Shown here piece by piece: positions 16,501 through 25,044 of a stretch of 53,316 bases of DNA; within the stretch, counting starts at the first letter, position 1; each line of letters begins with the position of its first letter. Under the pieces are notes generated by a model that did no database searches, was not told the origin of the DNA, and saw nothing but the letters and a program-made list of their open reading frames with translations. The translations under genes and the position numbers were made by a program. Location: contig JBBSYC010000010.1 of the NCBI GenBank assembly GCA_038045445.1, forward strand, positions 1 to 53,316, in the 5' to 3' direction. The DNA is from SICU01 sp038045445. GTDB taxonomy: Archaea > Nanobdellota > Nanobdellia > Pacearchaeales > GW2011-AR1.

Positions 16501-16913
16501 CAAACGAAGATGAGAAATCAATGTACAAAATAGGCAACCTCATAACACAAGAATCATTAATAGAAATGCAAAGAGAAGATAAAACTGGAAAACTGGTAGC
16601 AATATTCAAACAAGGATTAAATGACAAGCTTTTCACTACAAAATGTTCTAGGGGCATAGACTTCCCTGGAAAAATGTGTAACTCAATAATTTTTACAAAA
16701 TATCCAAATCCAAATATTTCGGACACATTTTGGAAAATACTCCAAAAAACACATCCAGATCATTTCTGGGAATTTTACAGAGACAAAGCATATCGTGAGT
16801 TTTTACAAAGAATATATCGAGCAGTTCGTTCAAAAGATGACCACGCATATATTTTATCACCTGATTTAAGAGTAATACAATCAGTAAGAAAACTGCAAAA
16901 CGGACAGGTTTAA
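13521..16913 (+). CDS. XPD/DinG-type DEAH helicase containing an intein
   Basis: 1130 residues from ATG 13521; a TATA box (CTTTTATAA, 13490-13498) about 25 bases upstream supports a leaderless start there. The extein is about 681 residues. The Walker A motif GACGTGK-S is split by an intein after Lys116. Other helicase features are IIDEADEF (motif II), three cysteines in ISCADP, EGCDG and GCSYYDQY that fit an XPD-like Fe-S domain, MSGTL, SRGIDFPGK and QRIYRAVRS (motif VI). It should unwind DNA in repair; splicing is required for activity. Confidence 0.88.
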   Translation: MSKGDQSRLQSLQTNSVKFWKPKETVILPDDFEELMNGNTTLKTSSSLSFLKQEEIPKTENIFKSANWDLNDKKGKISPLTFSNKKTQEDVVNEILNLIKEGNKIIFLHGACGTGKCLDKETLIFCKPYGKKCFSYYKISDIIDKEGDILSLDEKGNIVSSEFKNVRETGVKKLFKIKTRSGREIIASENHPFLTINSNGVSWEQLNKLNNKSYICLPNNIHIESSEDLSDTKLKILGHLISEGKLGDKAGSPKYYQDKTITPLIRQDYINALKQEFPDGQIKEDHKTEVKINFNNKDTRFGTTNKLRLFIRKFGLDGKKSADKFVPEEIFNLSEKKIAIFIQALFSGDGSIYLRKNKQIGIEYNSISKRLIQDVSILLIRFGIQYTITGHKFKENQNYSWRITISNHENIRKYIEKIGFLGEKQALALSILSKCKIHKFTNIDKVPRIIREYLKNKGYDYNELDRMLNYEEIEKLRRYIGFKKIKKNKLTITPQVFRQGKIDFLRSHIRKVNEYIKDDTLSLICNEQILWDKIKSIELLKEDVTYDLEVPKRHNFIANGIIVHNSAIALNVARKLGKSSVVVPVKALQKQYEEDYTENKFLYKPNGQKMKIAVLTGRENHDSIINEGISCADPELPENIKISEKNYAKIADYFRNNPFVSGQDIPDYKNIRRLSIAPSNPYWSPIVPSSYDLNQLKDAKKIKYEGCDGREYTFYHRKSGCSYYDQYIAYKDADVIIFNGAKYKAELALGRKPSTEIEIIDEADEFLDSLFQQEEINLTRLGNSLSTTAPETPIARETIKEILEIIGLEEQNKRALGIDENQIHNLDESRIKKIFKLLIKDKELESEILVDENNYANKALELARNLEEMTEEVYLTYRKEDENLHIKLVSTNLSQKISELLEKSKVLLLMSGTLHSQSVIKNIFGLKEFKIVEAETLNQGGIDIVMTGKEKDCRYSNFSDGQHSRKEYLEALNLAVEKAKKPVLIHVNAFQDLPNEDEKSMYKIGNLITQESLIEMQREDKTGKLVAIFKQGLNDKLFTTKCSRGIDFPGKMCNSIIFTKYPNPNISDTFWKILQKTHPDHFWEFYRDKAYREFLQRIYRAVRSKDDHAYILSPDLRVIQSVRKLQNGQV
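13869..15215 (+). mobile_element. LAGLIDADG intein in the helicase P-loop
   Basis: 449 residues. It starts with Cys1 (CLDKETLIFC), has a block B-like ENHPFLTI, and ends with RHNFIANGIIVHN followed by Ser as +1 residue, a complete set for splicing. Two LAGLIDADG-type helices are visible: LGHLISEGKLG and FIQALFSGDGSI, so the homing endonuclease may be active. The insertion point is between Lys and Ser of GTGKS. Confidence 0.93.
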
Positions 16914-16937
16914 TAAAGAAATAAACTCCCAACAAAC

Positions 16938-17342
16938 ATGGTATTTAGAAGAAGAAGAGGTGTTGCAATTGTAGAAACAAATGAGGGAATTTTAGTTGTA
17001 GCAACTAAAAGAAAATGGTTCATTTTACCAGGCGGAGGAGCAGAAAAGTGGGAAAGTAGAAAAAAAGCTACAATAAGAGAATTATATGAAGAAACAGGTT
17101 TGAAAACCAAAAACCTGACTTATTTATTCAGTCACAAAGGAAAAGTACATAATTTTAAAGGAAGAAATGTCATAAATTATTCAAAAGTATTTCTTGTTAA
17201 ATCTGAAGGTAACCCAAAACCTAACAATGAAATAGAACATATAGATTTCTGGAGAGAAGGAAAGAAAATAAATATATCAGAAAGCACAAAAGATATAATT
17301 AATCAGTATCTTTCATCAAAATTACAACACGAACAAGTTTAA
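16938..17342 (+). CDS. NUDIX hydrolase
   Basis: 134 residues. The NUDIX box GGAEKWESRKKATIRELYEE followed by TGL fits Gx5Ex7REUxEExGU, residues about 33-55, binding the metal and nucleoside diphosphate linkage. It would clean up oxidised or non-canonical nucleotides or a sugar nucleotide; the substrate cannot be told. It follows the helicase gene by 24 bases on the same strand. Confidence 0.9.
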   Translation: MVFRRRRGVAIVETNEGILVVATKRKWFILPGGGAEKWESRKKATIRELYEETGLKTKNLTYLFSHKGKVHNFKGRNVINYSKVFLVKSEGNPKPNNEIEHIDFWREGKKINISESTKDIINQYLSSKLQHEQV

Positions 17343-17364
17343 TAAAACAAAAAACTTCTAAGAG

Positions 17365-18540
17365 TTATGAATATATTTGAAATAATTGATCAAAAAAATC
17401 ATACCCGTTTGCAATAATTTTATTCTTTACTTTAATTGATTCAAACAACTCTTTATGCTTCTTTTCCATTTCTCTTTTATACTTTGCTTCAATAATAGTA
17501 TCTTTTATGATAAAATCAATTTCTATTCCATCTCTTTTAATATATCTCGGATTCTTATCTTTAATTTTTAAAAACACAAGATTTTCATAAATAGAACCTA
17601 TATCTCTAAAGCCCACAGTCACATTTTTTATACCGACATCTGAACAGTATATTTTTTTATTATCTTTGACCCTTTCGTTTAAACTTTTTGAGTCTTTCTC
17701 AATAATATAAAACAGATAAGAGTCTATAAAATAAAAGATGTAATCTCTAACACTATCCTTATTGATACCCAATACATTAGCAATTTTATTATATGAAACT
17801 TGTTTTCCAACCCTTTCACATAATAATTTAAATAAATCCTTTATTACAGAATGATTCTTTAAGTTATAGAATGCTATAATATCTTTGTATATTATACTGT
17901 CAACTAAATTTGTGATATAATTTGGGTCTTTTGTCAAAACATATTCAGGCATTCCACCATATTCTAAATACTCCTCAAAATATTTCTCAAGAAGATACCT
18001 TTCAGATTTTTTAACAGAATAATTCTTGAATAAAAGAAACTCTTCAAAATCAAGAGGTTCGATTTCTATTGTTCTGGTTCTGCCTGTCAAAAAAGCTTTT
18101 TTATCTCTCAATAAAGAGGCAGATGATGAACTTGCAAAAATCTTTACATTTTCAATATCATATAGATTTTTTAATTCCTGATTAAAATCTTCTTTATATA
18201 CTACTTCATCAAAAAATAAATATATTCTTTCGTCTATTCCAATACTGTGTATTTTTCTAAATTCTTTTACTACATCATGAATGCTATTATCCTTGAGCAA
18301 GTAAGCATCAAGAGATATATACATTATTCTTTTAGGATTGATGCCTTTCTCATTTATTAATTTAAAAATAAATTGTTTTAAAAGAGTGCTTTTCCCAACT
18401 CTTCTAAGGCCAGTAACAAATATAACCTCTTTATTCATTAGATTTTTATCAAAAACTTTCAAGTACTTATTTCGCTTTATTCCTTCTTCCTTAAGAAACC
18501 CTTCCCACCAAGGGTTCATTTCAAACATTAATTCTTTCAT
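17365..18540 (-). CDS. AAA ATPase with DUF4143 domain
   Basis: 391 residues. The P-loop is GLRRVGKSTLLKQF (about 44-57) and the Walker B-like YLFFDEV is near 107-113. Then comes a winged-helix-like DUF4143 region (SYNKIANVLGINKDSVRDYI) and a C-terminal nuclease-like fold (GIEIDFIIKDTIIEAKYKR). This AAA_14/DUF4143 family is abundant and often amplified in archaea. Its cellular role is unsettled, with proposals including defence or regulation. It is monocistronic. Confidence 0.85.
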   Translation of the reverse strand: MKELMFEMNPWWEGFLKEEGIKRNKYLKVFDKNLMNKEVIFVTGLRRVGKSTLLKQFIFKLINEKGINPKRIMYISLDAYLLKDNSIHDVVKEFRKIHSIGIDERIYLFFDEVVYKEDFNQELKNLYDIENVKIFASSSSASLLRDKKAFLTGRTRTIEIEPLDFEEFLLFKNYSVKKSERYLLEKYFEEYLEYGGMPEYVLTKDPNYITNLVDSIIYKDIIAFYNLKNHSVIKDLFKLLCERVGKQVSYNKIANVLGINKDSVRDYIFYFIDSYLFYIIEKDSKSLNERVKDNKKIYCSDVGIKNVTVGFRDIGSIYENLVFLKIKDKNPRYIKRDGIEIDFIIKDTIIEAKYKREMEKKHKELFESIKVKNKIIANGYDFFDQLFQIYS

Positions 18541-18572
18541 ATAATTACATATTAATCGTATTTATAAATGTT

Positions 18573-18629
18573 GCTACTGCCAATCTCCAACTTTCCTAAA
18601 GCTTAGCTACTGACAATAGCCAACTTTTC
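18573..18629. repeat. Direct repeat in the ATPase-VapC gap
   Basis: Two 24-bp copies start at 18573 and 18606, 33 bp apart. They share GCTACTG-CAAT--CCAACTTT-C, about 20 of 24 bases identical. They lie upstream of the AAA ATPase gene and downstream of vapC and could be operators for the ATPase gene. The rest of the roughly 195-base gap is AT-rich with no gene seen. Confidence 0.45.
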
Positions 18630-18736
18630 AAGAATAAAAACCAATAAACAAAAAAATCAAATCTATAAATCAAATAAAACAACTAAGTGATTGATACATT
18701 TTATATGAATAAACAATAATCTTTAACTGTAAAGCC

Positions 18737-19138
18737 TCAATAACCTATTACTTCAATTCCTTCAATTCTTGAGAAATGCTCCTTATTCCTGCTTATTATA
18801 CGAGAAAATCCATTTCTTTTCATTATAGCACTTATAAAAATATCAGCTTGCTCAATTATTTTTGCGCTTTTAGATAGAGAAGAATGAATAACAGATGCCT
18901 CTTCCCCACGCCAATTATCAAAAGGCAAAATGTCAAGAGTATTAAAAAAATCTTTTGATTTAGTTAATTCAGTCTCATCAATAACCTTTTTTAAGTAAAC
19001 TCCCAAAAGCACTTCAAATACATTTATTTCTGTTGTAAAGAAAGAATCTTTTTCTTTATATTTATTAATTACCTCAACAGCTTCTTTTCTACCATTCAAG
19101 AAATCTATAATAACCGTTGAATCAAGGCAAATTCCCAT
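18737..19138 (-). CDS. vapC: PIN-domain ribonuclease toxin VapC
   Basis: 133 residues from MGICLDSTVIIDFLNGR. Acidic PIN-site residues are D in CLDSTVIIDF, E in FEVLLG and D in QADIFISAI; the fourth acidic position is ISRNKEHF, where Asp is often found. It is expected to cut a specific RNA such as tRNA when not bound by VapB. It overlaps vapB by 17 bases, so translation is coupled. Confidence 0.9.
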   Translation of the reverse strand: MGICLDSTVIIDFLNGRKEAVEVINKYKEKDSFFTTEINVFEVLLGVYLKKVIDETELTKSKDFFNTLDILPFDNWRGEEASVIHSSLSKSAKIIEQADIFISAIMKRNGFSRIISRNKEHFSRIEGIEVIGY

Positions 19139-19379
19139 GAAGCCTCTTAATTCTATTTGACCATTCAATTGTAGATTTTTTTCTCATTTCACTTATATCT
19201 TTCTTCATTTCACCAATTCTCTCGTCACTTATATTTTTCCAAGCTCCCGCAAATTCCATAATATCTCTCTTCTCTTTAACAGTTCTCCTAAGCAGGTCTG
19301 AGAAACTTTCGTTAACTTTTTTTCTAGCAAGAAGCATTCTATATACATCTTCCATTATTGAGATATTCTTTACAACCAT
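19122..19379 (-). CDS. vapB: VapB family antitoxin
   Basis: 85 residues from MVVKNISIMEDVYRMLLARK. The N-terminal ribbon-helix-helix-like segment with SFSDLLRRTVKEK is typical of the archaeal VapB (UPF0330-like) antitoxins, and the C-terminal half would wrap the VapC active site. The ATG at 19379 is supported by a TATA-like element in the AT-rich stretch upstream. It is the first gene of the vapBC operon and probably represses it. Confidence 0.85.
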   Translation of the reverse strand: MVVKNISIMEDVYRMLLARKKVNESFSDLLRRTVKEKRDIMEFAGAWKNISDERIGEMKKDISEMRKKSTIEWSNRIKRLHGNLP

Positions 19380-19447
19380 GTGTACACATAAACATATGTA
19401 AATGTTTCCATCTCCATTAAGACTTTTGTTCATTCCTAATGAATAAT

Positions 19448-20806
19448 TCAAATCTTCCTAACAACCTGTCCTTCTGAAGTATCCTCGACACTAAAACCAA
19501 GCTCAACAAGTTCATCTCTTAACTTATCAGATAAATTCCAATCTCTATTTTTACGAGCAACCTCTCTCTTCTTAACAAGCTCATTAACTCCCTTAGGAAT
19601 TTTGACTTTCTTTTCATTCATTTCCTTAATTCCCAAACCTAAAACATTATCAAACTTAACAAGAGTCTTCAATCTAACCTTACTATTAACATCTGTATCA
19701 TCAAGTAAACTCCAAAAAACCTCAAGGGCTTGAGGCATATTCACGTCATCATTAATAGCATCAAAAAACAGTTTCTCATAATCTGAAACTCCAGCATTTC
19801 CATTACTATTTTCATTTCTCAAATTAATAACCTTACGTTCAATTCTAGCCAATGCGTTTTTACTTGCTTCAAGAGAATCAAAAGAAAATTCTAAAGGCTT
19901 TCTATAGTGTGTCTGCAAACACAAGTAACGATAACATAACGGTTCAAATCCCTTATCTCTCAAATCAGTTATTGTATAAATATTCCCAAGAGACTTAGAC
20001 ATCTTTCCTTCTTTCAAGTTCAACATTCCACCATGAATCCAGTAATTAACAAATTTCTTTCCATTACATCCCTCACTTTGAGCTATTTCATTAGCATGAT
20101 GGGGGAATATCAAATCCATACCACCTGTATGAATATCAAAACTATCTCCCAAGGCTTTTGTACTCATAGCAGAACATTCGATGTGCCACCCTGGCCTACC
20201 CTTACCAATAGGGGTGTTCCAATAAACTTCACCATCATCATTAGAATAAAATTTCCACAATGCAAAATCTTGCGGATTTGTTTTATCATATTCGTCACTT
20301 CTTACTCTTTCCTTGACATTAGTTACTCTATTAAGACCAGCAATTAACCCATAATCCTTAAATTTTGAGATTGAAAAATAAATCCCGTCATTAGCCTCAT
20401 AAGCATACCCTTTCTTAATTAAATTCTGAATCATTTTAACCATAGAATCTATGTTTTCAGTAGCCCTCAAGAATTTGGTCGGTCTAACTATATTCAGACT
20501 GTCTAAATCTTTCAAGAATATATTTTCATATTTTGAAGTAAGCTTCTTCAAACCAATACCTTCTTTCCTCGTGGCGTTTATTATCTTATCATCCACATCA
20601 GTAAAATTAACAATATGCTTAACCTTATATTTATTATACAAAAGAATTCTCTTAAGAAAATCAGCAAGTAAAGCAGTTCTAAAGTTTCCTATGTGTTGTG
20701 GTGCATAAACAGTAGGACCACAAGAATACATCCCAACATTGTTCTTTTTTATGGGAACAAATTTATCTTTATTTCTAGTTAACGTGTTATAAAGCCTTAA
20801 CCCCAT
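19448..20806 (-). CDS. cysS: Cysteinyl-tRNA synthetase
   Basis: 452 residues from MGLRLYNTL; an ATG 9 bases upstream is also possible. Class I signatures are PQHIGNF (HIGH) and KMSKSLGN (KMSKS). Zinc ligands include the Cys of SCGPTVY, the Cys of GWHIECSAMS and the HHANEIAQSE region. A complete catalytic core and the C-terminal anticodon-binding part are present. The presence of CysRS argues against the indirect Sep-tRNA route in this organism. It is divergent from the ABC transporter gene. Confidence 0.96.
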   Translation of the reverse strand: MGLRLYNTLTRNKDKFVPIKKNNVGMYSCGPTVYAPQHIGNFRTALLADFLKRILLYNKYKVKHIVNFTDVDDKIINATRKEGIGLKKLTSKYENIFLKDLDSLNIVRPTKFLRATENIDSMVKMIQNLIKKGYAYEANDGIYFSISKFKDYGLIAGLNRVTNVKERVRSDEYDKTNPQDFALWKFYSNDDGEVYWNTPIGKGRPGWHIECSAMSTKALGDSFDIHTGGMDLIFPHHANEIAQSEGCNGKKFVNYWIHGGMLNLKEGKMSKSLGNIYTITDLRDKGFEPLCYRYLCLQTHYRKPLEFSFDSLEASKNALARIERKVINLRNENSNGNAGVSDYEKLFFDAINDDVNMPQALEVFWSLLDDTDVNSKVRLKTLVKFDNVLGLGIKEMNEKKVKIPKGVNELVKKREVARKNRDWNLSDKLRDELVELGFSVEDTSEGQVVRKI

Positions 20807-20876
20807 AAAATACATAGAATAAAGGACATTTTAAGGATTTCTAACAACTTTTTAAACTATCTCTCTCTATATTGAT

Positions 20877-22640
20877 ATGTCAAAAGAAGTAAATCCACTA
20901 ACAAATGTCTTCGGAGCAGAATGGCAGCACCTCGGGAAAAGGAAAAGAACATTCACAATATATACAATTTTGTTTTTTATAGCGGGGATAATAAGTCTAA
21001 CACACCCCCTTATACTTGGACTCATATTTAACAAAGTTCAGGACCAAATAACCTCACAAGCAGAATTAAGAAATCTGATTTATACAATTTCTTTATTACT
21101 TGTAGTTAATATTGCATTCTGGCTATTTCATGGAACTGCAAGAATCTTAGAGCAAAAGACTGGATTTTTTGCTAACAGAAACTATGTAAACTCTAAAATT
21201 GAGAAAATATTAGATCTTCCAATAAAATGGCACAAAGACCATCATTCTGGGAGCACAATAGATAAAATAAACAAGGGAAGTTATGCAATCAATGCATTTT
21301 CAAGAGATACCACCTTTGATATATACTATGCAATAACAAGCCTATTTGGTTCTGTAATAATTTTATTATTCTTCGATTTAACTGCAGCGCTGTTGGCATT
21401 AGCATTCTCATTTTTAACTTTATATTTCATCTATAAAATGGATTTAAGACTAAACAAACAATATAAAGAGATAAATAAATACAGCAACAAAACTTCTGCA
21501 AAGATATTTGACTATCTAAGCAATGTAATCACGGTAATAACTCTTCGCCTTAAACCAACAGTCAAGAAAGAAATAGACAACAGAATCATGGCAAGTTATA
21601 ATGTGGAGAAAAAAAGTATATTTCTCAATGAGATAAAATGGGCTATCTCTAGTATAGCAATATCTGTGATGACTGTGATAGTTTTAGGGTTAAAGGCCTA
21701 CACAGACTATAATGCGGAAGGTCTAATAAGAATAGGTACTTTATACATTTTATATGGTTATTTAGAACAAGTAGGTCAGACATTTTATAGGTTCGCATCT
21801 TTGTATGGTAATGTGGTAAGATACAGTTCTCAAATAGAAAATGCAAAACCAATCGACCAAGCATTTGAAAATATTCAAGCAGAAACTTCTGAAAGAGTAC
21901 CTCATAATTGGAATGAACTTAATATAAAGGAAGTTCTATTCAACCACAACTCAAAATCTCAAAAACCCCACCTAGAAAATATAAATGTTAATATAAAAAG
22001 AGGGCAAAAAATAGCATTTGTAGGCAAGTCAGGTTCTGGAAAGAGCACAATGTTAGCTCTTCTCAGAGGACTTATAAAACCTGAATATGGTAAAGTATTT
22101 GTAAATAAAGAATTAATAGAAAACGGCTTCGAGAGAATAAAGCATCTAATAACTTTAATCCCTCAAGACCCTGAAATATTCAACAATACATTAGAGTATA
22201 ACATAACTATGGGTTTGCCAACAGATAAAGTAGACCTAAACAAAGCAATAACAATATCTCAATTCAAGACAGTAATAAGTCGTCTGCCAAAGGGTCTACA
22301 AACAAATGTCTTAGAGAAAGGAGTCTCATTAAGTGGAGGAGAAAAACAGCGTCTGGCCTTAGCAAGAGGTCTACTAGCGGCAAAAAACAGCGAAATAGTC
22401 TTGATGGACGAACCGACAAGCAGTGTAGATACAATAAACGAAATAAAAATTTATGAAAACATATTAAAAGAATTCAAAAACAAAACAATAATCTCATCAT
22501 TACATAAATTACACTTGTTAAAGATGTTTGACTACATTTATATCTTTGAAAAAGGAAAAATAATTGCTCATGGAACACTTTCTGAACTAAAGAACAAGCC
22601 ATTCTTTGCCCAAATCTTGGAAAAATATAATTCCAAATAG
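20877..22640 (+). CDS. ABC exporter half-transporter (TMD-NBD)
   Basis: 587 residues. The N-terminal half has six membrane helices. The nucleotide-binding domain has Walker A GKSGSGKST (about residue 383), a Q-loop in IPQDPEIFN, the signature LSGGEKQRL (about 485), Walker B EIVLMDEPTSSVD and the H-loop SLHKLHLL. It works as a homodimer that exports lipids, peptides or drugs; the substrate is unknown. It is monocistronic. Confidence 0.92.
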   Translation: MSKEVNPLTNVFGAEWQHLGKRKRTFTIYTILFFIAGIISLTHPLILGLIFNKVQDQITSQAELRNLIYTISLLLVVNIAFWLFHGTARILEQKTGFFANRNYVNSKIEKILDLPIKWHKDHHSGSTIDKINKGSYAINAFSRDTTFDIYYAITSLFGSVIILLFFDLTAALLALAFSFLTLYFIYKMDLRLNKQYKEINKYSNKTSAKIFDYLSNVITVITLRLKPTVKKEIDNRIMASYNVEKKSIFLNEIKWAISSIAISVMTVIVLGLKAYTDYNAEGLIRIGTLYILYGYLEQVGQTFYRFASLYGNVVRYSSQIENAKPIDQAFENIQAETSERVPHNWNELNIKEVLFNHNSKSQKPHLENINVNIKRGQKIAFVGKSGSGKSTMLALLRGLIKPEYGKVFVNKELIENGFERIKHLITLIPQDPEIFNNTLEYNITMGLPTDKVDLNKAITISQFKTVISRLPKGLQTNVLEKGVSLSGGEKQRLALARGLLAAKNSEIVLMDEPTSSVDTINEIKIYENILKEFKNKTIISSLHKLHLLKMFDYIYIFEKGKIIAHGTLSELKNKPFFAQILEKYNSK

Positions 22641-22643
22641 CTA

Positions 22644-23579
22644 TCAGTAAAGGCTTCTCAATAAATTATTAACATCTCCAATATTCTTAGTCTTCATCAA
22701 TTCAGCACGAGCATTAGAAGCCCCGCCAAAGCCCTTCAAGAAATTGCTTCCAATATATTTCACACGAGACATTTCAAGAACATCATGCTTTTCAGCTAAC
22801 TTAACATAATCCGAAAAACCACTAAGCTTTTCTTCTTTAGTAATCTCTTTTTCTTTTCCAGTCTTTAAATATCTTAATATTTCACGAAAAACGAAAGGGT
22901 TTCCAATAGAAGCGCTAGCAACCATTGCCCCATCACAAATATCAAGCATCTTTTCAGCAGTAGAACCATTAATAACTCCCCCATTTCCAACAACAGGAAT
23001 ACCAATTTCTTTTTTCACTTTAGAAATCCAACTCCAGTCAGGAGAATCAGAATATTTTTGTTGAGCGGTTCTTGCGTGAATAGTCAATAAGTCAGCACAA
23101 GCTTTTTCAATAATTTTAGAAACCTGCATTACATTATTATTTTTATATCCCAATCTAATTTTAGCAGTTACAATCTTCCCAGAATCCTTCAATATTCTAA
23201 TCATATTTCCTATCTTTTCGGGGTCGTTAAGTAAATAACTTCCAGCTTCATTTCCAACAATCCTTGAAGAAGGACACCCACAATTAATATCTATTAAATC
23301 ATAGTTCTCTAGCTGTTTAAGTTTAGAAAGTTTAGTAAATTCTGTCAAGCTATCCCCAGTAACTTGCAGTCCAAGAGGTCTATCAAGTTTGCCCCCAATA
23401 GTCATCAATTTTTTAGTTCTTTCATTCTCATGAAGTATCGCATCAACATAAATCATCTCGGTATAAGCCATAGAAGCCCCTTGTTCACGGCACAACAAAC
23501 GATAAGCACAATCAGTAACATCCACCATAGGCGCAAGAAAAAGCCCATTTTTCAATTTTATATTTCCAATTTTTAACAT
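22644..23579 (-). CDS. dus: tRNA-dihydrouridine synthase
   Basis: 311 residues in a TIM barrel with FMN. Motifs are LAPMVDVTDCAYRLLC, INCGCPSSRIVGNEAGSYLL (catalytic Cys region), VTAKIRLG, LTIHARTAQQKYSD, VVGNGGVING and ASIGNPFVF. It reduces uridines in the D-loop of tRNA with NADPH. Length and motif order are normal. It ends 4 bases from the convergent ABC transporter gene. Confidence 0.94.
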   Translation of the reverse strand: MLKIGNIKLKNGLFLAPMVDVTDCAYRLLCREQGASMAYTEMIYVDAILHENERTKKLMTIGGKLDRPLGLQVTGDSLTEFTKLSKLKQLENYDLIDINCGCPSSRIVGNEAGSYLLNDPEKIGNMIRILKDSGKIVTAKIRLGYKNNNVMQVSKIIEKACADLLTIHARTAQQKYSDSPDWSWISKVKKEIGIPVVGNGGVINGSTAEKMLDICDGAMVASASIGNPFVFREILRYLKTGKEKEITKEEKLSGFSDYVKLAEKHDVLEMSRVKYIGSNFLKGFGGASNARAELMKTKNIGDVNNLLRSLY

Positions 23580-23619
23580 AAAACCTAAAGATAATTCTTG
23601 TTTTTAATATCTCCTAAAA

Positions 23620-24297
23620 CTAATCATATTTCAATACCAAAATATAATCAAGATATATACTTGATGGATTCCATTCAGGATTAACTATCTTGACAAACTT
23701 TAAATTTGTCCCCTTGCAATTAATTATCTTCTTATCTTTTCCAATTATACTGTCAACATTACCACAGAAGACCCATTCATCTGGAAGATTGTCATAATTG
23801 TTATCCTCTCCAACTAATACTTGAAGAGCAAGATAATCTCTTTCGTAATTAATAGGAGTTACTGTAATTTGTATTGTTCCAGTATAGCTTGAAAGAGTGC
23901 CGTTGTGTTGTTTAAAAGCAAATTGCATATCTGCCCTAGGAGGCATCTCACATTCATCAATCAGACCATTAGAGTTCCACCAATTATCAACATAACTTGA
24001 AGCAAGATAAGGAGCGTCTGCGCAATATTTTTTATCTGTTCCATGCTTAAGTAATAATCTGTTTACGGGAACATCCTCACACAACCCTTGATTATTACAG
24101 ACATTAAATGTATAACTGCTTGGTTCTATAATTTTATCAATAGATATATATTTACATTCACCTCCATCATCACACACCTCATATTCATATTTAGGGTTAC
24201 CAAAATAATATTTAGTATTAAAATTATAAATTAATAAGAAAGCTACAACAACTAAAATTGCAAAAGTCAAAAAATACCTAAGCTTTAATTTAATCAT
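23620..24297 (-). CDS. Anchored extracytoplasmic Cys-containing protein
   Basis: 225 residues. One N-terminal membrane anchor (about 8-26) is followed by a secreted part with two similar short repeats (EYEVCDDGGECKYISIDKI and TFNVCNNQGLCEDVPVNRL), each with a C-x5/6-C pair that probably forms a disulfide. A further Cys-containing beta-rich domain follows. No family recognised. The repeats suggest a small disulfide-stabilised surface module. Confidence 0.55.
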   Translation of the reverse strand: MIKLKLRYFLTFAILVVVAFLLIYNFNTKYYFGNPKYEYEVCDDGGECKYISIDKIIEPSSYTFNVCNNQGLCEDVPVNRLLLKHGTDKKYCADAPYLASSYVDNWWNSNGLIDECEMPPRADMQFAFKQHNGTLSSYTGTIQITVTPINYERDYLALQVLVGEDNNYDNLPDEWVFCGNVDSIIGKDKKIINCKGTNLKFVKIVNPEWNPSSIYLDYILVLKYD

Positions 24298-24355
24298 ATT
24301 TTATTAAAACTATAAAAACACAAATCCTTAAATATATATCCAAATCAATAAGAAC

Positions 24356-24691
24356 ATGGAAAAAGATATAGATAAAATACCGAAAAACCCCGATACAGAC
24401 ATAGTGATAAGAGTAGATGACTTCGGAGGAAAAGCAGGGCTTACAATTAGAGAATTCGTTCGTTCAGAAAGATACAATGGATTCACAAAAGCCGGAACAA
24501 GAATCCCGGCAGAACATTTCAAGAAATTTAAGGCAGCAATAAACTCAATAAATGAAGCAGATTTCGTTGTTTCAGAAAAAGCTCAAGAAGAAGCAAAGAA
24601 ATATCAGGAATCAAAATCCCAAAAATCAGAAGAAAAATCAAAACCAACAAAGAAAGCTAAGGAAGAAAACTACGAAGAAATGGAAATGTAA
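24356..24691 (+). CDS. PC4/YdbC-like ssDNA-binding coactivator
   Basis: 111 residues. Residues about 16-66 (DIVIRVDDFGG, LTIREFVRSERYNGFTKAGT, IPAEHFKKFKAAINS) fit the PC4 beta-sheet plus helix fold that binds single-stranded DNA as a dimer. The C-terminal third is a charged Lys/Glu tail without fold. PC4-type proteins in archaea are thought to help transcription or protect melted DNA. It is monocistronic. Confidence 0.75.
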   Translation: MEKDIDKIPKNPDTDIVIRVDDFGGKAGLTIREFVRSERYNGFTKAGTRIPAEHFKKFKAAINSINEADFVVSEKAQEEAKKYQESKSQKSEEKSKPTKKAKEENYEEMEM

Positions 24692-24964
24692 TTAGCATCT
24701 ATTCTTATCTTCCCTTAAATCAACCCAATCTTCACCAAATATAACAAAGCCACTAATTGCTCTTAAACGGACTATTTCTCCATCATTGCAAGTAAACTCA
24801 AAATCTCTACAAACATTCCCATCACAAACCGCAGAAGTATACTTTCTTTCATAATCGCGAGAAATAGTAAAAGAAAAAACTAGCAAAATCAAACTCAAAA
24901 AGATAACAATCAGCAAACCACAAATCAAAACAACAGATGCCCTCATAAAGTCTAATAATCTCAA
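24692..24964 (-). CDS. Small membrane-anchored protein
   Basis: 90 residues with one membrane helix (about 8-34) and a 55-residue external part with four cysteines (AVCDGNVCRDFEFTC and final NRC). An ATG at 24946 is an alternative start. VCDGNVC resembles the Cys pairs of the protein at 23620-24297 (VCDDGGEC), so the two may be related surface proteins. No known family. Confidence 0.5.
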   Translation of the reverse strand: MRLLDFMRASVVLICGLLIVIFLSLILLVFSFTISRDYERKYTSAVCDGNVCRDFEFTCNDGEIVRLRAISGFVIFGEDWVDLREDKNRC

Positions 24965-25044
24965 TAATATAAAAGCAAGATTATGCTAAAATATACAATC
25001 CCCCAATGTTGGGCATTAGAATCATATCAGGAAACCATATATCT

